From Rikenellaceae bacterium (lineage in GTDB: Bacteria; Bacteroidota; Bacteroidia; Bacteroidales; Rikenellaceae), in assembly GCA_902363575.1 (NCBI GenBank), contig CABJAJ010000008.1:62001-126000 (forward strand): 64,000 nt of DNA. The letters run 5' to 3'. Under the pieces are notes generated by a model. It was not told the origin of the DNA and ran no database searches. It worked only from the letters and a program-made list of their open reading frames with translations. The translations under genes and the position numbers were made by a program. Positions 1-7,427 of this stretch are shown in pieces. The stretch's first letter is position 1. Every line of letters begins with the position of its first letter.

Positions 1-1
1 C

Positions 2-1105
2 CGCACCCGTGGCGTTTACAAAGGTTGCAAGAAAATCGACGACAACACGCTCGCGGTATTCATTCCCCTATCCCGCTACTCTCTGGGCCGCGGTCCCCTG
101 CTGCGTGAACTCTACATGCAGGTCCCGAACAACGACTTCGAAGGCAAAATCCGCAATATCTGCGTGCCGGCCGATACGAAACATTTCCTCTGGGACGGAC
201 CGACCGACAACGACGTGGTAGTCGCCACCGAAATCATTACCGCCACAATCCTCAAAGGCAACACCGGAGACAGCGCCTACGAAGATGCCGTACAGCATGG
301 CTACGAGGGGACCGAGGAGCAATATGCCTTGTGGCCGATAACCCAGGGCGACTACGCAAAGGAGCAGGCGGGGATCGCCAAAGGTGCGGCCGCGAAGGCG
401 ACGGACGCAGCCGAGAAGGCAAACACAGCCGCCGGCCGTGTTGAAACGGCAATAACGAACGCCACCACCGCAACGGCCGAAGCCGAGAAAACCACCAAGG
501 AGTCAAAAACCCAGACAGAAAAGGCCAAGGAAGCAACGGACCTCGCAAACAAAGCGACGGGAGCAGCCAGCGACGCGACGGCCGAGGCAAAAAAGGCTAC
601 ATCTGCAACGAACCTCGCGGCGACGAAGGCCAACCAGGCCGCAACCCGCGCCGAGAAAGCCGTGGAGGAACTGCACGACGCCGAGGAGGTAACCCAGGCT
701 GCGATCAAAGCAACGGAAGAGGCACTCGCCGCGACACAGACCATGCAGGAAATGCAACCCCAGATCACGAAGGCCGCATCCCTCGTGCCGGCCCTTCTGC
801 GGGTCGAATATCCCGGGCATATCACAACCCGTAATCCACGAACACACCGCGTAAACGCCCGCCTGCTCCCGGCGTCGGCCCTGCAAAACATCATTTTCCA
901 GATCGAAGCCGGAAACTCGGTATTTGTACGCCCCGACGGTGAAATCATCCGCCGCGGCATCGGCACAACGAGAATCAACGTCTTGCCCACGGCCAACATT
1001 CCACTCTACCAAGTACTCGACATCACCGTAGAGCAGCCCCGCATCCGGCAAACCGGGGCCGGAAAAATACGCCGGACAGCGGCAGGGAAAATTCGTCTCA
1101 CCTAA
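2..1105 (+). CDS. Phage tail-fibre/baseplate-like protein, 5' end outside window
   Basis: The frame is open from the first bases, so the gene begins upstream; 367 codons are visible. After about 110 residues comes a long Ala/Lys/Thr/Glu-rich segment (about bases 355-775) with heptad-like spacing, the look of a trimeric coiled-coil shaft, then a compact C-terminal domain ending in two AGKIR copies. Before the shaft is a GNTGDSAYEDAV stretch of the kind seen in phage tail proteins. It lies 15 bases upstream of the DGR target gene, which suggests it is the shaft or adaptor on which the variable tip protein sits. The role is inferred from composition and position; no enzymatic motif is visible. 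Confidence 0.6.
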   Translation, partial: RTRGVYKGCKKIDDNTLAVFIPLSRYSLGRGPLLRELYMQVPNNDFEGKIRNICVPADTKHFLWDGPTDNDVVVATEIITATILKGNTGDSAYEDAVQHGYEGTEEQYALWPITQGDYAKEQAGIAKGAAAKATDAAEKANTAAGRVETAITNATTATAEAEKTTKESKTQTEKAKEATDLANKATGAASDATAEAKKATSATNLAATKANQAATRAEKAVEELHDAEEVTQAAIKATEEALAATQTMQEMQPQITKAASLVPALLRVEYPGHITTRNPRTHRVNARLLPASALQNIIFQIEAGNSVFVRPDGEIIRRGIGTTRINVLPTANIPLYQVLDITVEQPRIRQTGAGKIRRTAAGKIRLT

Positions 1106-1120
1106 CTAATTTTCAACAAT

Positions 1121-2644
1121 ATGGCAGAATTAACACAAGAGGAAATCACGACGTTGAAAGACGTAGCCGCAGCATGGGGAGGAGCACAGCGCATTGACGA
1201 ACTCCCCGCGCTTTCGGCCTCGTCAGACGTTACACGCATGGAGTTTGAAGGCTCTATCGACGGCGAACCCTGCAAAGTCGGAGCCGGCACAATCGGCTCT
1301 TTGTTCTCCGGGATCAAGGCGTGCGGCCGTATCTGGGACCTCACCCTCGGCTCCCCCGTGGCCGTAGGATATTACGGGTCCGCGGACGTGCTGCGCAACA
1401 TCCAGGACGAGTTTCACATCGGCGGCTACATCTACAAAGACGACGGAAGCCGCCGCAAACTCTCCAAAACGGACCACAGCAAGTACGACGACGGCGCCGA
1501 CGCGAAACTCGACGGCACGGACGGACAGTACATGTGGGGGCTGGATGCTCACTATTTCACCGAGCGCATCGTCGGAAACCTGCTCTACCGCATCATGAGC
1601 GACAAACCGATTCCCGGCTGGGATAGCGTCTACATCCCCGAAATGGGGACCTCCGCGACGGGCTTCGGGGTAATTGATCGCACAACAAACACCCTTTGCT
1701 CCGTGGTCAGCACCGACGAACGCTACCGCGGTGGCAACGGGGTTGAAATTTCGACGGAAACGAAGAACTGCATCCCCGGATCGCCCCAGCAAACGATGCT
1801 CGGGATGCCCGCAACCGCCAAAACCGTAGCTTCATGGCGCCAACTGGCGCAAAAGCGCGGCAAAGGATGGGACGCCAACTGGTATATTTCGGACCGCGTG
1901 AAACATTACGTGTTCGAGATCGCCTTCGGAACGCTCAACATCCAGACCGCCTTCAACTCCCAGCGCGACGCAAACGGTTTCTACCAGGGCGGGTTCGGCG
2001 CCGGCGCAACAACCGCAGGCAGCCAGAAATGGAGCGATCTGAACGGCTACTATCCCCTTATCCCCACGGACATCAACGTCCACCTGGCCGACGGCTGCGG
2101 CCTCACCGAGTATTCGGTGCGGAACACCGCGGACGAGGTTGTTGCCACATTCCAGGTTCCTCGTATGTTCGGACTCGATTATGTCGGCTTCGGTCATTTA
2201 TGGAGCCAGACCGCCGGGGAATTTGTGAACGCCGGGGAAACGGAAACTATCGGCTACGTCGCAAAATCCATGTACGAACCCTACAACGAAACGACCCTCG
2301 AAAACTGCCTGGAAGTCGGCCGCCTCCCGCGCAAGGAAGGTTACATCAAAAAGTCCACCATGCGCTACATGGCCTTCATGCCGACCGAGGTCGGAGGCTC
2401 TACAACAACGTACTACGGCGACTATTTCTACTCCAATGCTGAAACGTCGCAGTCTTACGGTTTGCGTTCCTGCCTTCGGGGCGGTTGTGCTAACAATGGT
2501 TCCAATGCTGGCTCTGCTTCCTTGCTTGTCCACAATGCCCTCTCGGCTTCCTCGGCGTACTTCTCGGCTGCGCTCTGCTTTTTTGCATCCGACCCGAGTC
2601 CGATAGGCGTGGAAACACTTGCCAAGATGCAACAGTCGGCATAA
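1121..2644 (+). CDS. DGR variable (target) protein, probable phage receptor-binding tip
   Basis: 507 aa. The last ~45 residues contain the variable repeat, which is a diversified copy of a template repeat downstream. In known DGRs the target ends in a C-type-lectin-type fold whose surface loops carry the varied residues; the Gly/Trp/Tyr-rich C-terminal half (YVGFGHLWS, YYGDYFYSN, LRSCLRGG) fits that. Relative to the template, changed residues are Cys456, Ser467, Leu469, His471, Tyr480, Phe481 and Leu485, mostly at template AAY (Asn) codons. The ATG at 1121 follows the upstream stop by 15 bases. No signal peptide is seen, as expected for a virion protein. The gene runs 60 residues past the VR start, and the final ~22 residues lie beyond TR homology. 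Confidence 0.85.
   Translation: MAELTQEEITTLKDVAAAWGGAQRIDELPALSASSDVTRMEFEGSIDGEPCKVGAGTIGSLFSGIKACGRIWDLTLGSPVAVGYYGSADVLRNIQDEFHIGGYIYKDDGSRRKLSKTDHSKYDDGADAKLDGTDGQYMWGLDAHYFTERIVGNLLYRIMSDKPIPGWDSVYIPEMGTSATGFGVIDRTTNTLCSVVSTDERYRGGNGVEISTETKNCIPGSPQQTMLGMPATAKTVASWRQLAQKRGKGWDANWYISDRVKHYVFEIAFGTLNIQTAFNSQRDANGFYQGGFGAGATTAGSQKWSDLNGYYPLIPTDINVHLADGCGLTEYSVRNTADEVVATFQVPRMFGLDYVGFGHLWSQTAGEFVNAGETETIGYVAKSMYEPYNETTLENCLEVGRLPRKEGYIKKSTMRYMAFMPTEVGGSTTTYYGDYFYSNAETSQSYGLRSCLRGGCANNGSNAGSASLLVHNALSASSAYFSAALCFFASDPSPIGVETLAKMQQSA
2460..2577 (+). repeat. DGR variable repeat (VR)
   Basis: 118 bases aligning without gaps to 2832-2949. Differences at VR positions 2486, 2519, 2520, 2525, 2526, 2531, 2558, 2562, 2574 and 2575 are all template A to T or C; one further difference at 2548 is template G to T. 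About half of the 20 template adenines differ, while almost all G, C and T positions are conserved. This is the hallmark of adenine-specific mutagenic retrohoming. Confidence 0.93.
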
Positions 2645-2688
2645 TGTCGCACCCCGTTCTTTGAAATATTTCTCCGTCCTCATGACGA

Positions 2689-2720
2689 GCCGAAGGCGAG
2701 TAATGGAACTCGCCTTTGGC
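2689..2720 (+). other. Stem-loop downstream of VR
   Basis: 13-base arms at 2689-2701 and 2708-2720 (GCCGAAGGCGAGT / ACTCGCCTTTGGC, one G-T pair) around a 6-base loop, 45 bases after the target stop codon. DGRs of phage BPP-1 type have a hairpin downstream of VR that helps target recognition; this is a candidate equivalent, though it is farther from VR than in BPP-1. It has no T run, so a terminator is less likely. Confidence 0.5.
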
Positions 2721-2785
2721 GAGTCGAAAATATTTTTGCAAAAAATCAAGGCCCAATCGGGGGGGGGGGATTTGCGTTTTTTTTC

Positions 2786-2793
2786 TAAATTTG
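2786..2793 (+). promoter_or_regulatory. Candidate -7 box for the template RNA
   Basis: TAAATTTG fits the Bacteroidetes -7 consensus TAnnTTTG and lies about 40 bases before TR, so it could start an RNA spanning TR. There is no TTTG at the expected -33 distance, so support is weak. An 11-G run lies just upstream at 2759-2769. Confidence 0.3.
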
Positions 2794-2831
2794 TGTGTCT
2801 TACGACAGGTTGTTCCTCTACATGGTCGAGT

Positions 2832-2949
2832 GTTTGCGTTCCTGCCTTCGGGGCGGTAGTGCTAACAATGGTTCCAATGCTGGCTCTGCTAACTTGAATG
2901 TCAACAATGCCCTCTCGGCGTCCTCGGCGAACTACTCGGCTGCGCAATG
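2832..2949 (+). repeat. DGR template repeat (TR)
   Basis: Non-coding master copy of VR at an offset of 372 bases. Read in the target frame it would encode Asn at most diversified positions (AAC/AAT codons) and ends in a TGA stop, so the TR itself is not part of a gene. It lies between the target gene and the reverse transcriptase gene, the usual DGR order, 145 bases before the RT start. Confidence 0.93.
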
Positions 2950-3094
2950 ACAATAAAAAACCGCTGACACCGTGTTTGCGTCGGCAGTTTTGGAGGGAGA
3001 CCCGGCCCCTTGGCCAAAGATAAATTTATGTTCAATAGGGTTTTGGTAGGCGGCCCCTGGCCGTTCGACTTCTCCCGAACAACAAAGCAGACAC

Positions 3095-4672
3095 ATGAAG
3101 TGCGTCTACAACCTATATTCCCAAACTGCCGATCCGGCGACGTGGTTTGCAGCAGAGGAAAAGGCTGCAACGCACAAGAGGAGCCGGCCGGACGTTATTC
3201 GTTTCCGCCGAAACAAAAGGCAGAACCTCGAAGAACTCCGCCGCTCCTTTTTATCGCAATCCTTCGAAGTCCACGACTATCGCATAGAAACGATATTCGA
3301 CAAAAAGGCCCGACTCCTGGCAAAACTCCCCTACATCGACCACATATATCAATGGGGCCTCCTATACCCGGCAGAAAAGGCGCTCGACGTTCCCAATGTC
3401 GAAACCTCCTACGCTTGCCGATACGGGAAAGGGATTCACGTCATGGCCCGCGATATTATGCGGATGATCCAGGAGGACCAGGCTGGGGACACCGACTACT
3501 ACGGCAGCTTCGACATCAAATCATTCTATGCCACGATGCCGCACGCCATTTGCAAAAAAGTAGTCGCCCGCAAGATCGGCGACCGCATCATTCTCGACGA
3601 ACTGTTCAAATTCATAGATAAGGCCGCCGGGACAGAGATCGGAAAGCCATGTAACGAGAACGAAGCCGCGGGGTTCCCGCTCGGAATAAAATTTTCCCCC
3701 GCGGTGGGAAACCTCCTTGTTGCATACATGACCCACGACCTCTACAAATGGTTCGGGATATTGGAGAACCCCACGCTGAAGAACTATTACCTCCAGCGTT
3801 ACATCGAGCACAAAATATTTTCCGCTCGAACTCCCGCCGATGCCGCCGAATTGGAGAAAGGAATAGCCTATTTATCGGAGCGGTTCGACGAAAATTTCCG
3901 CCGCCCGAAAAAGGTGTTCACGTACTCGGACAATATCTATATTTTTCACCGGGACAAAGCCTTTTTACACCTCATAACGGAATGGATCGGGCTTTACCTT
4001 TCGACCGAATACCACCTTTCGCTAAACCCCAAGTGGCATATCGCACCGACGTACACCGGAGTCCCGTCGCCGGGCTACATCGTATTCGGGAGCCACATCC
4101 GCCCCAAAGGTCCGATCAAACACGACCTTTGCCGGAATATAGCCAAGGGCAAAAAACTCGGACTATCCCAGAAAACAATGCGCAAAGCAAATTCCGGTCT
4201 GCTCGGACATTGCAAACACGCAAATTGCAAAAATTTAATACGTAAAATAGGAATGGAGAAAGAAACAATGACCGTCGGGCAGGTTCTTGAAGCTGCCCGA
4301 ACCCGTTTTGACAACTGCAAGGCGATACCATTAGAGCGCCTGGTTCATGATCCCTTTGCACCGCGCTTCCTCGACAATGCCCAAGCGCGGGAGGAGGACG
4401 AACGGAGCAAACGCATACGAATTGTCGGCCACTTCTTCATGCACAGCAAGTATGACAAAAACGAGGACGGAACCCCCAAAACGTGCCTCGTATTCTGCTG
4501 GACATCCGAAGCCGCGGCGAACAAAGAGCAGCGATACGTTTCATGGACCGGTTCCGAAATCCTCATAGACCGCATCGAGCGCGACCCCTGGGCCAAAATG
4601 CTCACAGAGTATCCCACAGTTATCAAATACGAAAAATCCGTTCGCGGAAAAAAGTATTTAGTATTTGGATAA
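3095..4672 (+). CDS. DGR reverse transcriptase with C-terminal extension
   Basis: 525 aa. Makes the adenine-mutagenized cDNA copy of TR that replaces VR. Visible RT motifs: catalytic-Asp region FDIKSFYATM (Asp about residue 140), GFPLGIKFSPAVGNL (193-207, the motif 4 region) and YSDN (277-280) where the family usually has YxDD. About 70 residues separate motif 4 from the active site, and ~170 residues follow the RT core, so it is longer than most DGR RTs (roughly 300-450 aa). The C-terminal part has paired Cys/His (GHCKHANC) and basic ends but no domain I can name. The start at 3095 follows the TR region directly. Assignment as a DGR RT rests mainly on the adjacent TR/VR pair. Confidence 0.85.
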   Translation: MKCVYNLYSQTADPATWFAAEEKAATHKRSRPDVIRFRRNKRQNLEELRRSFLSQSFEVHDYRIETIFDKKARLLAKLPYIDHIYQWGLLYPAEKALDVPNVETSYACRYGKGIHVMARDIMRMIQEDQAGDTDYYGSFDIKSFYATMPHAICKKVVARKIGDRIILDELFKFIDKAAGTEIGKPCNENEAAGFPLGIKFSPAVGNLLVAYMTHDLYKWFGILENPTLKNYYLQRYIEHKIFSARTPADAAELEKGIAYLSERFDENFRRPKKVFTYSDNIYIFHRDKAFLHLITEWIGLYLSTEYHLSLNPKWHIAPTYTGVPSPGYIVFGSHIRPKGPIKHDLCRNIAKGKKLGLSQKTMRKANSGLLGHCKHANCKNLIRKIGMEKETMTVGQVLEAARTRFDNCKAIPLERLVHDPFAPRFLDNAQAREEDERSKRIRIVGHFFMHSKYDKNEDGTPKTCLVFCWTSEAAANKEQRYVSWTGSEILIDRIERDPWAKMLTEYPTVIKYEKSVRGKKYLVFG

Positions 4673-4684
4673 CACCTCAAAAAA

Positions 4685-5113
4685 ATGAAAAACAGAACGA
4701 CCTACCCCAGCCGCATGGCGCACATCAAATTCGACGCCACCCACATCCTCGTATTTCTCAACGAGGAAAAGGCCAAGCACAAACCCGTCAGCCCCGGAAC
4801 GGAAGGAGAAACCCCCGAGATCGACGGCTACGCATACGCCCAGCCCGACTGGTACGCCGGCCCGGAAACCGACGGCGCCGTGATGATCGAAGCCCAGGAG
4901 TTCACCAAGGACGGGATCGTCCCCGGGCTGATCCACGCACACCCGGAGTACGCCGGCGACGGGGAAAACAAAATTCACTCCCTGGCCCTCAAACTCCAAA
5001 TCACTACGGACCAAACCGAACGCGAGGCAATCACCCAACAACTCCAAGCCTTCGACGCCCACCGAACATGGGCCTACGAAACGGCCGAAGAACTCCTCGC
5101 AAGGACTGTCTGA
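4685..5113 (+). CDS. Small acidic phage protein, function unknown
   Basis: 142 aa, starting 12 bases after the RT stop. Glu/Asp-rich and soluble-looking, with Tyr/Trp-rich central stretch (YAYAQPDWYAGPE) and a helical C-terminal third. In many DGRs an accessory gene avd sits next to the RT, but Avd is a small basic four-helix bundle; this protein is acidic and not convincingly helical throughout, so I do not call it Avd. An intrinsic terminator follows 23 bases after its stop, so it is the last gene of the tail/DGR transcription unit. Confidence 0.6.
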   Translation: MKNRTTYPSRMAHIKFDATHILVFLNEEKAKHKPVSPGTEGETPEIDGYAYAQPDWYAGPETDGAVMIEAQEFTKDGIVPGLIHAHPEYAGDGENKIHSLALKLQITTDQTEREAITQQLQAFDAHRTWAYETAEELLARTV

Positions 5114-5136
5114 CAACCCCCTTTTGTGTCCTTTCC

Positions 5137-5161
5137 AGCCGCCCACCGGGCGGCTATTTTT
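5137..5161 (+). terminator. Rho-independent terminator after the DGR unit
   Basis: AGCCGCCC-ACC-GGGCGGCT followed by ATTTTT. The perfect 8-bp G+C-rich stem and T run separate the tail/DGR genes from the lysis genes. It also argues against a start upstream of 5181 for the next gene. Confidence 0.85.
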
Positions 5162-5180
5162 GTGCCATAACTTCAAAATT

Positions 5181-5819
5181 ATGGAACAAGAAATCGCAAC
5201 CGCAGCCGGAGGATTCTGGCAATATCTTCCGGCAATCATTACCGCAGTCGGCGCACTTATTATGGCATGGTGGAAACGCGACCAAACCCGCCACGATGCT
5301 ATGGTAAAACTCGAAATGAAGCAGAAAGAAGCCGAACTCGCCAACCAGAGCAAGCGCCGCAACGAGTATGTTTCACAGATTTTCGGCCAGATATGGCAGC
5401 TTCTCCACGACCTGCGAGCCGACCGCGTTTATATCGTTCAGCCCCACCCCCTCACGAACAACGAGTTCCTTTCCATATCGCTGGAGGTGAAACGGACCGG
5501 CATCGCCGAAATGAAATCCCACATCCAGCGGTTACCAATGTCCGACGTGGCAAATTTCGCGGCAGAACTCTCCTCCCGCGACTTCATATACTACAAGCAC
5601 ATCGCCGAAAACGTCCGCGACAAACGCGCCCGGGCGCTGCTACTTAACAGCGGATCACATTCGGCAATAATCCGTCGCCTGACGACATCCGAAAACGGAT
5701 GGGTAGGGAACATCTTCTGCGAATTTACAGACACCGCAGAGGTCGCACCCGAATACGCAAAGGGCCTGCTCGAAGCGGCCGCCGAACAAATTCAGTACAT
5801 CTTACCACCAATCCAATAA
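5181..5819 (+). CDS. Phage membrane-anchored protein, possible holin-region gene
   Basis: 212 aa from the ATG at 5181; an upstream in-frame start would run through the terminator hairpin. One clear transmembrane segment near the N-terminus (about residues 12-29, GGFWQYLPAIITAVGALIMA region) is followed by a charged helical stretch (about 30-65) and a soluble domain. Four bases separate it from the amidase gene, so it is in the lysis cassette. A holin is possible, but most holins are shorter and have more membrane spans; a membrane-tethered accessory protein is equally possible. Confidence 0.55.
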   Translation: MEQEIATAAGGFWQYLPAIITAVGALIMAWWKRDQTRHDAMVKLEMKQKEAELANQSKRRNEYVSQIFGQIWQLLHDLRADRVYIVQPHPLTNNEFLSISLEVKRTGIAEMKSHIQRLPMSDVANFAAELSSRDFIYYKHIAENVRDKRARALLLNSGSHSAIIRRLTTSENGWVGNIFCEFTDTAEVAPEYAKGLLEAAAEQIQYILPPIQ

Positions 5820-5823
5820 GACC

Positions 5824-6432
5824 ATGAGCAGACTCCGCATCCTCCTCGACAACGGCCACGGCCAGGAAACACCCGGCAAGCGGTCCCCCGTATGGGCCGA
5901 CGGCTCGCAACTTTTCGAGTACGAATTCAACCGCGACATCGTGCGCCGCATCGCCCGGATGCTGGCACACAAAAGCATCACCTTCGACATCATCGTCCAC
6001 GAGAACACCGACATCCCGCTCTATGTCCGCGCAAACCGCGTGAACCACATTTGCAGCGTGAACGGCGCGAAAAATTGCCTCCTTCTCTCTATCCACGCCA
6101 ACGCCGGCGGCGGAACCGGCTGGGAGGTGTGGACGAGCATCGGGCAGACTATGGCCGACGACTACGCCGAGATCATTTACAAGCGGGCGAAAATAGCCTT
6201 CCCCGAATGGAAAATGCGGTACGACATGACCGACGGCGACCACGACAAGGAGGACGATTTCACAATCCTCAAAAAGACGCAATGCCCCGCGGTCCTCACC
6301 GAGAACTTTTTCATGGACACCGAGCGCGATTGCCGTTTCATCATGTCGGAGGCTGGCCGCGACCGCATCGCCCGGATGCACTTCGACGCGATCCTCGACT
6401 GCATAGCCTGGTACGAAAAGCAATCCCGATGA
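5824..6432 (+). CDS. N-acetylmuramoyl-L-alanine amidase (endolysin)
   Basis: 202 aa, the size of a bare Amidase_3 catalytic domain. Cleaves the amide bond between MurNAc and L-Ala of peptidoglycan to release phage progeny. Zinc-ligand and catalytic motifs are in the expected order: DNGHG near residue 8-12, a Glu in FEYEFN, SIHANA (His) and TENFF (catalytic Glu). There is no signal peptide, so release would need a holin from a neighbouring gene. The stop overlaps the next start (ATGA), suggesting translational coupling. Confidence 0.9.
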   Translation: MSRLRILLDNGHGQETPGKRSPVWADGSQLFEYEFNRDIVRRIARMLAHKSITFDIIVHENTDIPLYVRANRVNHICSVNGAKNCLLLSIHANAGGGTGWEVWTSIGQTMADDYAEIIYKRAKIAFPEWKMRYDMTDGDHDKEDDFTILKKTQCPAVLTENFFMDTERDCRFIMSEAGRDRIARMHFDAILDCIAWYEKQSR

Positions 6433-7022
6433 AAGCCGCCCGCATTGTAATCCTGCTCCTCCTGCTCGGCCTGGCCTTCCTGCTCGGTTGGAAGGCCGCC
6501 GGCCGCCGGGTGCAGATCATCGAAAAGAGTACCATAGACACCGTAACGCTCTACGTGGACCGAAATCCCGAGCCGTCCGACGTGTCCGACCCGGTGAAGG
6601 AGGTAGAAGATACCCTCCCGGTCGTGCCGCCCACCAAATCGGAACCCGCGGAACCGCCAGTCGTGAACCAGCCACCACCCGCCGACTCCGCGACCGTCCG
6701 CGTTCCGTTAAGCCTCTACCACTTCGAGAAACCCGGCGTCTACTCCATAACCGCCCTCGGCTATCACGTATCGCTCCCGAAGGTGGAAACCTTTTCCATA
6801 CACACGACAACCGTACAGACGCAAATCGTCCGCGAACTGCCCGCTTGGGAAATAGGCCTCGAAGTCGGGATCAACCCGCGCAACAAATGGATCGGAGCAA
6901 CGGCCAGCTACAACATCGGCCGGTTTTCCCTGCAAGCATCGGGCGGGTACGATCCCTACCGCCGCGAGGTGCTGGTCGAAGGCCGTGTAAAAGTGGCACT
7001 TTTCAGAACTTACCACAAATAA
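6429..7022 (+). CDS. Phage membrane-anchored periplasmic protein, DUF6808-like
   Basis: 197 aa, starting inside the amidase stop (ATGA overlap). A hydrophobic N-terminus (residues 5-20, IVILLLLLGLAFLLGW) is followed by a region starting with IIEKSTIDTVTLYVD, a Pro-rich linker, and a C-terminal part of alternating beta-type sequence (GLEVGINPRNKWIGATASYN). This resembles Bacteroidales phage proteins placed after endolysins (the DUF6808 type, from memory), and its position fits a spanin-like role linking inner and outer membrane. The function is inference; no catalytic motif is seen. Confidence 0.55.
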   Translation: MKAARIVILLLLLGLAFLLGWKAAGRRVQIIEKSTIDTVTLYVDRNPEPSDVSDPVKEVEDTLPVVPPTKSEPAEPPVVNQPPPADSATVRVPLSLYHFEKPGVYSITALGYHVSLPKVETFSIHTTTVQTQIVRELPAWEIGLEVGINPRNKWIGATASYNIGRFSLQASGGYDPYRREVLVEGRVKVALFRTYHK

Positions 7023-7028
7023 AACACC

Positions 7029-7373
7029 ATGAAAAACTTTTTCGCAAAAATCAAATCGTTCATGCTGGCCGCTATCGCCTGGCTGAACAAATGGCCCAAA
7101 GACCTCCAGCAGCACTTTTCGCTCGCGGACAACATCAATGCCGTGGCGTGGATCGCAGGAGCCGTAACCTTCGGCATGTTCGCCCCGATCAAATGGGTGT
7201 ACCTGTTCAGCGCAGCGGTAACGCTGGCCCTCATCCTTTTCAAAGACTACGTGCTCGATGCCCGGGCCGACTGGCGCGACATCGCCGCCGGGATTATCGG
7301 GCTACTGTGGTCCCTACTCAAAATATGGCTGGTGTACTTCGCCTGGCTGCTGCTTCATAAGCTGACAATGTAA
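7029..7373 (+). CDS. Small phage membrane protein, possible holin
   Basis: 114 aa with a basic, amphipathic N-terminus and two or three hydrophobic helices (about residues 37-60, 55-72 and 84-110). Size, membrane spans and place in the lysis cassette 6 bases after the preceding gene make it the best holin candidate in this prophage. No family is recognised with certainty. Confidence 0.55.
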   Translation: MKNFFAKIKSFMLAAIAWLNKWPKDLQQHFSLADNINAVAWIAGAVTFGMFAPIKWVYLFSAAVTLALILFKDYVLDARADWRDIAAGIIGLLWSLLKIWLVYFAWLLLHKLTM

Positions 7374-7394
7374 CCCCGGCATGGCCGACAACAA

Positions 7395-7425
7395 GAGGGA
7401 CGACCTTTCCGGCCGTCCCTCGTTT
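7395..7425. terminator. Hairpin between convergent lysis and integrase genes
   Basis: GAGGGACG (7395-7402) pairs with CGTCCCTC (7414-7421), followed by GTTTCGTT on the plus strand. It lies between the 3' ends of the lysis operon and the oppositely directed integrase gene and could terminate the plus-strand unit. Confidence 0.6.
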
Positions 7426-7427
7426 CG

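Noticed and set aside
2619..2897. 92-codon plus-strand frame spanning the TR
   Set aside because: It runs through the hairpin, the G run and the template repeat; the region is non-coding in DGRs.
4685..5113. Avd accessory protein
   Set aside because: Position fits, but the protein is acidic and lacks the basic four-helix character.
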